6,305 nt of DNA from an uncultured Blautia sp. (GTDB taxonomy: Bacteria; Bacillota; Clostridia; Lachnospirales; Lachnospiraceae): NCBI GenBank assembly GCA_900551465.1, contig URWL01000127.1, positions 1 to 6,305 on the forward strand, read 5' to 3'. The notes below the pieces were generated by a model. That model saw nothing but the letters and a program-made list of their open reading frames with translations. It did no database searches and was not told the DNA's origin. A program made the translations under genes and the position numbers. Shown one piece after another: positions 1 through 6,250 of this stretch (position 1 is the stretch's first letter; each line of letters begins with the position of its first letter).

Positions 1-135
1 AAAAGGGAGAAGCTGTAGAACTGCCAGCAGAAGAGAAGCCCTGGGAAAAGGGAGAAGCTGTAGAACTGCCAGCAGAAGAGAAGCCCTGGGAAAAGGGAGA
101 GGCTGTGGAACTGCCAGCAGAAGAGAAAACCTGGG
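1..135 (+). repeat. 45-bp in-frame tandem repeat, three copies visible
   Basis: Units are 1-45, 46-90 and 91-135. The first two are identical base for base. The third differs at four positions, of which only one changes the protein (Pro to Thr). A decayed start of a fourth unit follows at 136-150. Each unit encodes 15 residues, EKGEAVELPAEEKPW, highly acidic with one Trp. Because the array touches the window edge, the total copy number is unknown. Identity between neighbouring copies, including silent sites, suggests recent duplication by slippage or recombination. Confidence 0.97.
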
Positions 136-542
136 AAAAAGAAAAGGCGCCAGGAATTTATGAGGAGGACAATGATTCACAAACAGTTCTTTTACGAGAT
201 GACGGTGATAACGAAACGATTCTTTTGAAAAAAACATATAAAATTCATGCAGAGCTTGTGAGGGAAAGAACGCAGGAAATATTTTCAATCACAGTCGAAA
301 ACTGTAAGCTAGGGAAAAGAGCCTTGATGACAGATATTTGTATCCGTAATAATCCTACAATCAGCAGAGAGCATTGTGTGATACGGTTCAGAGAGGGGGA
401 ATATTATATCGAAGATTTGAATTCCAGCAATTATACCTATCTGAATGGGATACGTGTAATGCCTGCACATCCGGAAAAACTAGAGCATGGAGACCGGATT
501 CGGATGTCAGATGAGGAATTTATCTTCAGAAAGGGGAGCTGA
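3..542 (+). CDS. FHA-domain protein, C-terminal part (5' end outside window)
   Basis: The frame is open from the first complete codon at position 3 to TGA at 540-542, giving at least 179 residues; the true start lies upstream. The GTG at 105 is an internal valine of a repeat and not a start. Residues 1-44 are three copies of a 15-residue acidic repeat (EKGEAVELPAEEKPW). Next is an acidic linker with two similar motifs, SQTVLL and NETILL (Thr codons 183-185 and 216-218). The FHA domain covers about residues 81-178: S-R-E-H at 121-124, then DLNSSNYTYLNG at 138-149, matching the family's SxxH and N-x-T-x-x-N-G signatures. The usual Gly-Arg is Gly-Lys here. FHA domains bind phosphothreonine peptides, so this is probably a cytoplasmic partner of the kinase two genes downstream. 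The next gene starts 3 bases after the stop. The missing N-terminus could carry another domain (DUF6382 in some clostridial FHA proteins), which cannot be judged here. Confidence 0.9.
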   Translation, partial: KGEAVELPAEEKPWEKGEAVELPAEEKPWEKGEAVELPAEEKTWEKEKAPGIYEEDNDSQTVLLRDDGDNETILLKKTYKIHAELVRERTQEIFSITVENCKLGKRALMTDICIRNNPTISREHCVIRFREGEYYIEDLNSSNYTYLNGIRVMPAHPEKLEHGDRIRMSDEEFIFRKGS

Positions 543-545
543 CAG

Positions 546-2669
546 ATGAATTGTCCAAAGTGCGGGAATGAATTAGAAAATAATCAGAAATATTGTAATT
601 TATGTGGAACGCCTGTAAAACAGCAGATTTCTGTAAATTACAAAAAAAACAAGTGTCCAGGAAGAAAAGTGGGTCCAAGAATATTGATACCTGTAATTTC
701 GGGAACTGTATGCCTTTTAATTATTTTGGGAGTAGTGCTGTTTGTAAATCCCAAAAGAACTATTGCAGATCAGTTTCAGGAAAAACTAGATGTTGGGGAC
801 AAATATCTGGAAGCAGGTGAATATAAAAAAGCAGAGGTTGCTTTTAAGGAAGCTCTTGAGATTAATGAAAAGTCACCGGATGCAACTATGAGGCTGGCAG
901 ATACCTATAATCAGATGGGAGATCCGGATAATGCGCTGAGAATGCTGGATCGTACAAATGAAAATCTTGAAAACATGCCGGAGAATGTGGTTACTTCAGA
1001 TCTGGATAATTGGAGAGACCGGATGGACAGATACCAGAATATTTATAATCAGACAATTGATATTTATCGGCAAAATAATGATGAGAATGGTGCCAGCCAG
1101 GCACAGGATACAATTGACAGATTTAATAATATTTACATTTACATAGAGGTGATTACACCTGCTCCGGAAAAAATCCCAACTCCAACGCCGGAAGAACTTT
1201 TTACTACAGAGCTTCAGGATGGCTGGGATGATGAACTGACACCGACTCCTATGCCGGTGGAAGAAGAGGACCAGTTGGAAGAAGATAGTTCTGATGCGGC
1301 AGGAGAAACCGAGCAAATTACTACACCGACACCTGTGCCGACAGAAATTCAGATGAAGACGCCGTTTATTGTTTATCTTGCGGAGGAAATCACACAGGAA
1401 CAGATAGATGAAGTTGGAAGCCTGCTCCAGGAGAGAGAGGAAGTGCTTCAGGTTGAATTCTATCCTGCCAATGCTGCGTGGGAAGAGTTTCGACAGGCTT
1501 ATTTTTCAAAATCAGAAGCGGAAGAACCAGATATTTCTGTGATCAATTCTTCTAGTTACAAGGTCTATGTAAAACAGGGGACAGATGAAAATGAATTGGC
1601 AGGATATTTCCAGAGCCTGGAGTATGTAATCCAGGTCATCATTCCATCAGAAAATATAAGTGTGCCTTTGGAAGGTGAGGAGGAAGTATATCAGGATGGA
1701 AATCCTGGAACAGATTCAGAAGAGGATCTGGAGCCAGAAGCAGATCCTGATACAGAGGATTGGGAGGTAATTGCTCCTGTGGAAACAGACCCGTCTACAG
1801 GTGAAAACGGAGAAGAGTTTCCGGCAGAAGAGTTTCCAACAGAAGAGCTCCCGACAGAAGAACTTCAGGAAGAAGAAATGCCGGCTCAGGCAGCAAGTCC
1901 GGATCAGATTCTGGATGCTTATGTATCAGAAATTCTATCTGCAAATCCGAGAGTAAACTTAAGCACTCCGATTCCCTATACTTATGGAGATGATTCAAGT
2001 ATGGGATCAGTAAATGGAGTTTTGGGAATAGAAAAAAGAGATTTTAACGGAGATGGTATTCAGGAACTTCTTGTTGTTTCTATAAGCGGCGGTCAGCTTG
2101 TTTTGGACACTTATGTGGCTGCAAATGATACCGTTACTTCTGCGTCTGTACGGATTGGATCGGGAGAAGGGTTTGGAAGAGCTGTTGACGGTGTAGCCTA
2201 CGGCGGAACACAGGAATGTTTTATAAAAGATAATGGAACAAGTGTGGATATAGGAATTGCCAGTCACTATTTTGGAATGGATACAGGAGATGGAAATCCC
2301 TCTGCAAAGACATCTGTTGTACTGTATAGGATGGGACCGGACGGAACGCTGAATCTGGCGGCATCAGCCTCTCTTGTAAACGGATCCGTTTCTTCTCCAC
2401 AGGAAGGCGGAAAAGATGCTTTTGCAGCAGCTCTTACAGCAGGGGGGCTAAGCGGTACCTGGATATCCGAAAGTGCTGATGTATTGTCGGGAATGGATCT
2501 TGTAAATAATCCGTTTCAGGATATGTCAGGGGTACCAAATCCTCTGAGCAGTGGACTGGCTGGAAAAGAATCAGGTGTGCAGGATCTTGTTCTTGTAAAT
2601 GCAGGAATGCAGTCAGGCTCCGGAACTATGAACTTCAGTGTAACGGATAACAGTACATGTGGAAAATAG
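546..2669 (+). CDS. Zinc-ribbon / TPR / FtsX-extracellular-like / calcium-loop membrane protein, 707 aa
   Basis: Start is ATG 546, with AAGGGGAG 7 bases upstream. Domains in order: zinc ribbon, Cys 3, 6, 17, 20 (Cx2Cx10Cx2C); basic stretch 33-45, then a membrane helix about 46-67, so the N-terminus is cytoplasmic and the rest outside; TPR-like helices about 75-195 (clearest at 82-110, GDKYLEAGEYKKAEVAFKEA); Thr-Pro linkers 204-216, 231-237 and 260-266; a domain at about 273-370 that resembles the FtsX extracellular domain (PFIVYL, ITQEQIDEV, V-L-Q-V-E-F, SYKVYV); an acidic linker 376-450 with PTEEL repeats; and a C-terminal domain 451-707 containing DFNGDGIQE at 499-507, a calcium-type loop as in FG-GAP/VCBS or EF-hand-like repeats. 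No catalytic motif is seen. It sits between FHA and kinase genes, so a sensory or scaffold role in the same pathway is inferred. The FtsX resemblance is from my reading of the pattern, not a search. Confidence 0.9.
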   Translation: MNCPKCGNELENNQKYCNLCGTPVKQQISVNYKKNKCPGRKVGPRILIPVISGTVCLLIILGVVLFVNPKRTIADQFQEKLDVGDKYLEAGEYKKAEVAFKEALEINEKSPDATMRLADTYNQMGDPDNALRMLDRTNENLENMPENVVTSDLDNWRDRMDRYQNIYNQTIDIYRQNNDENGASQAQDTIDRFNNIYIYIEVITPAPEKIPTPTPEELFTTELQDGWDDELTPTPMPVEEEDQLEEDSSDAAGETEQITTPTPVPTEIQMKTPFIVYLAEEITQEQIDEVGSLLQEREEVLQVEFYPANAAWEEFRQAYFSKSEAEEPDISVINSSSYKVYVKQGTDENELAGYFQSLEYVIQVIIPSENISVPLEGEEEVYQDGNPGTDSEEDLEPEADPDTEDWEVIAPVETDPSTGENGEEFPAEEFPTEELPTEELQEEEMPAQAASPDQILDAYVSEILSANPRVNLSTPIPYTYGDDSSMGSVNGVLGIEKRDFNGDGIQELLVVSISGGQLVLDTYVAANDTVTSASVRIGSGEGFGRAVDGVAYGGTQECFIKDNGTSVDIGIASHYFGMDTGDGNPSAKTSVVLYRMGPDGTLNLAASASLVNGSVSSPQEGGKDAFAAALTAGGLSGTWISESADVLSGMDLVNNPFQDMSGVPNPLSSGLAGKESGVQDLVLVNAGMQSGSGTMNFSVTDNSTCGK
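1821..1880 (+). repeat. 15-bp tandem repeat encoding P(A/T)EE(F/L)
   Basis: Four 15-base units encode PAEEF, PTEEL, PTEEL and QEEEM (residues 426-445 of the 707-residue protein); a more decayed unit, NGEEF, precedes them at 1806-1820. The result is a strongly acidic spacer between the FtsX-like domain and the C-terminal calcium-loop domain. The wording resembles ELPAEEK in the repeat of the FHA protein upstream. Confidence 0.85.
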
Positions 2670-2672
2670 GAG
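2668..2672 (+). promoter_or_regulatory. Ribosome binding site that sets the kinase start
   Basis: AGGAG overlaps the TAG stop of the previous gene (2667-2669) and lies 10 bases before ATG 2683. An in-frame GTG at 2659 has no such site in front of it and would overlap the upstream gene. The overlap of site and stop codon suggests translational coupling. Confidence 0.7.
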
Positions 2673-2682
2673 ATCGAGAGAA

Positions 2683-4719
2683 ATGCTGAGCCATCTTTCA
2701 GAAACTTATGAGATTATTGGAAAAATCGGTGCTGGAAACAGCGGCGAGATTTACAAAGCTTATCATAAAAATCTAAAAAAATACGTTGTACTGAAAAAAA
2801 TCCGCACAGAAATAAAAGATGTGCTGAACAACCGAGCTGAGGCAGATGTCCTGAAAAATCTCAGGCATTCCTGTCTGCCGCAGGTGTTTGATTTTCTGGA
2901 AGCAGACGGGGATATATATACGGTAATGGATTATATCCCCGGAAATTCCTTTAAAGAATATCTGGACTCGGGAACAAGATTTAAGGAAAAATCTGTGATC
3001 ATCTGGGCCAGACAGATCTGTGCTACCCTGGGGTATCTTCATAGCCAGAAGCCGCCTATTATTCACAGTGATCTGAAGCCTGGAAATATTATGCTTATGC
3101 CAAATGGAAATATCTGTCTGATCGATTTTAACATTTCAGCTACGTTGGATGGAGATACTGCCTGGGTATCCGGATACACCAATGGATATGCTGCTCCGGA
3201 ACAGATTTATGCGCTTCATTATAATCAGAATCAATTGGACCGTTCCCTTTGGAAGACCATTGATGGAAGGGCAGATATCTACAGTCTTGGGGCAGTTCTG
3301 TACCATCTTATGACGGGAAAAAAGCCCAAACAGGATGAAAGTGGATATGTAGAGGATATTCGGAATTCGGGAATCAGGATCAACGATGTTTTTGCACATA
3401 TTATAATGAAATGTCTGGAACCAGATCCGGCGAAACGTTATCAGACAGCGGAATTGCTGCTGAGTGATCTGAAAGAAATACAGAAGAAGGATAAACGATA
3501 CCGAGATCTTTGTGTAAGACAGAAAGTGATTTATGTTTTAGTATTCTGCCTTCTGGCAGCAAGTGCGGCACTTACAATCGGAGGATATTTCAGAAGAGAT
3601 ATAGACAGACAAAAGCAGTATGAAGAATTGGTGAGGATGGAATCACAGTGTATCACTTCAGGAGAATTTGAAAATTTTGAATCCTATTATCAAAAGGCTG
3701 TGAGGCTGATGCCGGAAAGACTGGATGCATATTTCCAAAAAGCGCTTGCCCTGGATCACCAAAGACAATATGGCGATAACATTACGTTTATCAAAGAGGT
3801 GATTCTGGAAAATCCGGAACTTCAGGAAAATGAAAATTCTTTGAATAATGTATATTATCTTCTTGGGAATTCTTATGAAAAACAGGAAGATTATGAAAAT
3901 GCTGCAATGTGTTATAAAAAAGCAATTGAGATTAAACCGGATAACGGTGATTATTATCGTGATTATGCCATTGCTCTTGCCTATGCCGGTGATCTGGAAA
4001 AAGCACGACAGGCTCTTGAAACAGCAAAAAGTCAGGGACTTGATTCAGTGGAAATTGATTATGTGCAGGGAGAAATTTTGTTTAATGAAGAAGACTTCCA
4101 GAGTGCAAAAGAGATTTTTATGAATTGTATTGAAAAGACAAAAGAGGACTATGTGCAGATGCGTGCGTATATTATGGTATGCAAATGTATTGACAGTCAG
4201 GGTGACAGTGTGACCGGATACAGCGAGAAAATAGAGCTGCTGGAAAAAGCCAGAAAAGAAGTATCTGTGGAATATAATATTGGTATTTTGGAACAACTTG
4301 GACAGGTATACAGCGACATGGGAAATGAAACAGATGATGTTTCTTATTATGAGAAGGCGGCAGAGGTGTTCAGGCAGATTTGCAAGCAGGGGATGGGAAG
4401 CTATGATACCAGCTATAATTTGGCAGTTCTTTATCAGAATATGGGTAAATTTAGCGAGGCTTCCAGTTTGCTAAAACAGATGCTGGAGCAGCATGGAGAA
4501 AATTATAAAACATATAAAGCTCTGGCATTTCTGGAGGCTGCTGAACAGGAAAAGATGGATATCAGTCAGAGAAATTATACAGGATTCTGTGATTATTACA
4601 AAAAGGCCAAAAATCTTTATGAACAGCAGCTTAAAAATAATGCCAATGATATGGAAATGGACAAATTAGAGGAACTTTACGGGCAGGCAGTATCAAATGG
4701 ATGGATTACAGGAGAATAA
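2683..4719 (+). CDS. Transmembrane Ser/Thr protein kinase with extracellular TPR domain
   Basis: I choose ATG 2683 (678 residues) over GTG 2659 because AGGAG lies 10 bases before the ATG. The kinase domain is about residues 9-270: glycine loop GAGNSG 16-21, ATP-binding Lys38 in VVLKK, helix-C Glu53, catalytic loop HSDLKPGN 128-135 (Asp130, Lys132, Asn135), metal-binding Asp148 in DFN, APE 171-173, and ADIYSLG around Asp198. All residues needed for catalysis are present, but Ser replaces the Arg of HRD and Asn replaces the Gly of DFG. A membrane helix at about 281-302 puts the rest outside the cell: TPR repeats from about 317 to 672, clearest at 390-421 (LLGNSYEKQEDYENAAMCYK). PrkC/PknB-type kinases have PASTA repeats there, so a protein-binding sensor is inferred instead of muropeptide binding. 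The upstream FHA protein is a likely substrate or reader. Activity is very likely; the signal is unknown. Confidence 0.93.
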   Translation: MLSHLSETYEIIGKIGAGNSGEIYKAYHKNLKKYVVLKKIRTEIKDVLNNRAEADVLKNLRHSCLPQVFDFLEADGDIYTVMDYIPGNSFKEYLDSGTRFKEKSVIIWARQICATLGYLHSQKPPIIHSDLKPGNIMLMPNGNICLIDFNISATLDGDTAWVSGYTNGYAAPEQIYALHYNQNQLDRSLWKTIDGRADIYSLGAVLYHLMTGKKPKQDESGYVEDIRNSGIRINDVFAHIIMKCLEPDPAKRYQTAELLLSDLKEIQKKDKRYRDLCVRQKVIYVLVFCLLAASAALTIGGYFRRDIDRQKQYEELVRMESQCITSGEFENFESYYQKAVRLMPERLDAYFQKALALDHQRQYGDNITFIKEVILENPELQENENSLNNVYYLLGNSYEKQEDYENAAMCYKKAIEIKPDNGDYYRDYAIALAYAGDLEKARQALETAKSQGLDSVEIDYVQGEILFNEEDFQSAKEIFMNCIEKTKEDYVQMRAYIMVCKCIDSQGDSVTGYSEKIELLEKARKEVSVEYNIGILEQLGQVYSDMGNETDDVSYYEKAAEVFRQICKQGMGSYDTSYNLAVLYQNMGKFSEASSLLKQMLEQHGENYKTYKALAFLEAAEQEKMDISQRNYTGFCDYYKKAKNLYEQQLKNNANDMEMDKLEELYGQAVSNGWITGE

Positions 4720-4725
4720 GGTGTT

Positions 4726-4731
4726 AGGAGG
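4726..4731 (+). promoter_or_regulatory. Ribosome binding site of the 44-residue ORF
   Basis: A full AGGAGG lies 7 bases before ATG 4739 and only 6 bases after the kinase stop. Its quality and spacing are the main argument that the short frame behind it is translated. Confidence 0.75.
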
Positions 4732-4738
4732 GCTGGAG

Positions 4739-4873
4739 ATGAGTGTGGTAATTGTGATGATGGCTGCCGGAATCATCGGGATGTTAGGAAGTATGGCACT
4801 ATTGTGCATATTGCCGCATGTTTTTGAAAAACAGAGAAAAAAACTTCTTGATGAGATTGAAAGAGATTTTTAG
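4739..4873 (+). CDS. Small single-helix membrane protein, 44 aa
   Basis: ATG 4739 to TAG 4871-4873 encodes 44 residues. Residues 3-25 are hydrophobic (VVIVMMAAGIIGMLGSMALL and onward), enough for one membrane helix. The tail from about 30 is charged (EKQRKKLLDEIERDF), with the basic cluster beside the helix, so by the positive-inside rule the C-terminus should face the cytoplasm. No signal peptidase or lipobox motif is seen. It fills most of the 187-base gap between the kinase and the next zinc-ribbon gene, on the same strand, 19 bases after the kinase stop. I recognise no family. Small one-helix proteins encoded next to membrane kinases or transport machines often act as regulators or assembly subunits, but that is inference. 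A real gene is likely because of the AGGAGG and the coherent helix-plus-charged-tail composition. Confidence 0.75.
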   Translation: MSVVIVMMAAGIIGMLGSMALLCILPHVFEKQRKKLLDEIERDF

Positions 4874-4906
4874 AAGATTTATTAAATACGGAAAAGGAGG
4901 CTTCTT

Positions 4907-5350
4907 ATGTATTGTAAAAAATGTGGACAGAAAAATGCAGATACAGCTAAATTTTGCCGTCAATGTGGTGCGGAATTGAAGGTGTCGGGAGAAAACGAAA
5001 ATAGTGCATCAAGAGAAAATGAAAATAATGCAAATGCAACAGTGAATTTCGGACAGAAAGAGGATTACATGCCATATGTTTCTTCGGACATGATTCCAGA
5101 GGAATATAAACCGATCAGTATGTGGGGATATTTGGGATATGAGATTCTGTTTTCTCTTCCCATTGTAGGATTAGTACTTCTGATTGTATTTTCAGTGGGC
5201 GGAACTAAAAACAGAAATCTTAAGAATTTTGCAAGATCTTATTTCTGCTTCTTATTGATTGTGATCCTTCTTATTATACTGATACTGATTTTGTTTGGTG
5301 TGCTTGCCGGTGGTGTCAGCAGTGCGGCTTATTTTGAAGGCTTAATCTAA
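4907..5350 (+). CDS. Zinc-ribbon membrane protein, two helices, 147 aa
   Basis: Start ATG 4907 has AAGGAGG 6 bases upstream; stop TAA 5348-5350. An N-terminal zinc ribbon has Cys 3, 6, 17 and 20 (MYCKKCGQKN...FCRQCGAEL). A polar linker, rich in Asn, Glu and Ser with a repeated ENEN pattern, runs from about 27 to 55. Two membrane helices follow at about 74-97 and 112-137, joined by a basic stretch (KNRNLKNFARS), so both termini flank the membrane with the loop probably cytoplasmic. The first helix is preceded by YKPISMWGYLGYEI, a layout common in clostridial zinc-ribbon proteins of unknown function. The spacing of the four Cys is the same as in the proteins starting at 546 and 5395. The function is unknown; a scaffold or adaptor role with the neighbouring membrane kinase is a guess. 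Confidence 0.87.
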   Translation: MYCKKCGQKNADTAKFCRQCGAELKVSGENENSASRENENNANATVNFGQKEDYMPYVSSDMIPEEYKPISMWGYLGYEILFSLPIVGLVLLIVFSVGGTKNRNLKNFARSYFCFLLIVILLIILILILFGVLAGGVSSAAYFEGLI

Positions 5351-5394
5351 TAGAAAAAACAGCGGAGTGATATAAGTAAAAGGAGGAAGATAGA

Positions 5395-5811
5395 ATGAAA
5401 TATTGTGTACGATGTGGGAATCAGCTGAAAGAAGGAGATGTATTTTGTCCGGAATGTGGAGCGAAAATCAATGGTGCCGGATCAGAGGGATCAGGAACAC
5501 CCTCTGGCAAAGATATGGCTCCGTCTCATGTTCAGACTCCGGGAGATTCGGAGCTAAGAAGTAAGATGGCAGCTGGTTTATTTGGTATTTTTTTAGGTGG
5601 ATTTGGGGTACATAACTTTTATCTTGGGTATACTGGGAAGGGGATTGCGCAGGCTTGTCTGACAGGAATTGGCCTTCTTCTTTCATGCTGTACAGGCGGT
5701 TTGTCAATTGTTATGATAGCGGCAGCTGGCATTTGGGGGCTGATAGAAGGTATTCTTATTTTGTGTGGACAGATCAGGACAGATGGAAAGGGTTCGCCGC
5801 TTAGAGATTAA
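5395..5811 (+). CDS. Zinc-ribbon TM2-domain membrane protein, 138 aa
   Basis: Start ATG 5395 has AGGAGG 8 bases upstream; stop TAA 5809-5811. The N-terminal zinc ribbon has Cys 4, 7, 18 and 21 (YCVRCGNQL...FCPECGAK). A Gly/Ser/Pro linker covers about 26-52. The C-terminal part, about 55-125, is a TM2 domain: KMAAGLFGIFLGGFGVHNFY at 57-76, then LGYTGKGIAQ, a hydrophobic second half with a Cys pair at 98-99, and IWGLIEGI at 113-120. TM2 is a two-helix membrane module of unknown biochemical function, often joined to a zinc ribbon in Firmicutes. The next gene begins 2 bases after this stop, so the two are probably translationally coupled and may work together. Confidence 0.92.
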   Translation: MKYCVRCGNQLKEGDVFCPECGAKINGAGSEGSGTPSGKDMAPSHVQTPGDSELRSKMAAGLFGIFLGGFGVHNFYLGYTGKGIAQACLTGIGLLLSCCTGGLSIVMIAAAGIWGLIEGILILCGQIRTDGKGSPLRD

Positions 5812-5813
5812 AG

Positions 5814-6224
5814 ATGAGACCTTTTGAAGAAAAAGTTCAGGATCAGCTGTGTACAGTTTTGACAATTGCTGTTATAGTGGCGTTTGCAGCAGCTTTTTTT
5901 CAACGATTTACAGGAAAGTACCTTACGAATTTGTGGGGAGAATGTGTTCTGTTGGAAAGATATCAGATTTATTGCCCGGGCTGTGGTGGGACACGAGCGA
6001 TAAAAGCACTTTTCCGGGGACATTTTATAAAAAGCTTCTGGTATCATCCATTTGTAATTTATGCGGTGTTAATAGCTGGATTATTTCTGGGAAGCAGCGG
6101 GATGTACGGTATGAGGCTGATAAAATCTAGATTCTTACTGCGTCCTGTATACTTTTATCTTGGAATAGTAATTATACTGGGACAGTTTATTCTGAAAAAT
6201 ATAGGATTATGGGTTTTTCCATAA
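5814..6224 (+). CDS. DUF2752 family membrane protein, 136 aa
   Basis: ATG 5814 to TAA 6222-6224. There is no good ribosome binding site; the ATG follows the previous stop by 2 bases, so reinitiation after the TM2 gene is likely. The family signature is YCPGCGGTRA at residues 53-62, followed by a short helix (IKALFRGHFIKSFWYHPF). Membrane helices are at about 12-30, 79-95 and 112-130. Length and layout fit DUF2752, whose members have a CPxCGxTR motif on the membrane surface. The two Cys could bind metal or form a disulfide; no reaction has been established that I can name. It is the last gene before a non-coding stretch with a hairpin, so it probably closes the operon. Confidence 0.9.
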   Translation: MRPFEEKVQDQLCTVLTIAVIVAFAAAFFQRFTGKYLTNLWGECVLLERYQIYCPGCGGTRAIKALFRGHFIKSFWYHPFVIYAVLIAGLFLGSSGMYGMRLIKSRFLLRPVYFYLGIVIILGQFILKNIGLWVFP

Positions 6225-6250
6225 AAAAATCCCCCCCTGATGTATTTGAA

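Noticed and set aside
105..107. GTG as the start codon of the FHA protein
   Set aside because: It is the valine codon inside the third repeat unit; the same frame is open without a stop back to position 3, and no ribosome binding site at suitable spacing supports it.
996..1316. Opposite-strand reading frame of 106 codons (and similar ones at 1795-1998, 2007-2267, 2773-3066, 3136-3399, 4045-4296, 5468-5707 and 5808-6047)
   Set aside because: All lie antisense within genes with clear domains, and their proteins show no recognisable motifs.
2659..2661. GTG as the start codon of the kinase
   Set aside because: It overlaps the upstream gene and has no ribosome binding site, while ATG 2683 has AGGAG 10 bases before it. 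The eight extra residues add nothing to the kinase fold.
4857..4885. Internal promoter before the gene at 4907 (TTGAAA, 17 bases, TATTAA)
   Set aside because: The -35 is good but the -10 matches only four of six positions, and the start of transcription would fall at the edge of the ribosome binding site. Such matches are common by chance in AT-rich DNA.
6203..6237. Intrinsic terminator after the DUF2752 gene
   Set aside because: ATGG/CCAT or GGGTTTTT/AAAAATCCC pairings are short or bulged, and the stretch is followed by C residues, not a U-tract, so no convincing terminator is present.
6231..6237. Run of seven C residues as a slippage or phase-variation tract
   Set aside because: It lies after the stop codon in non-coding DNA with no promoter or reading frame depending on its length.
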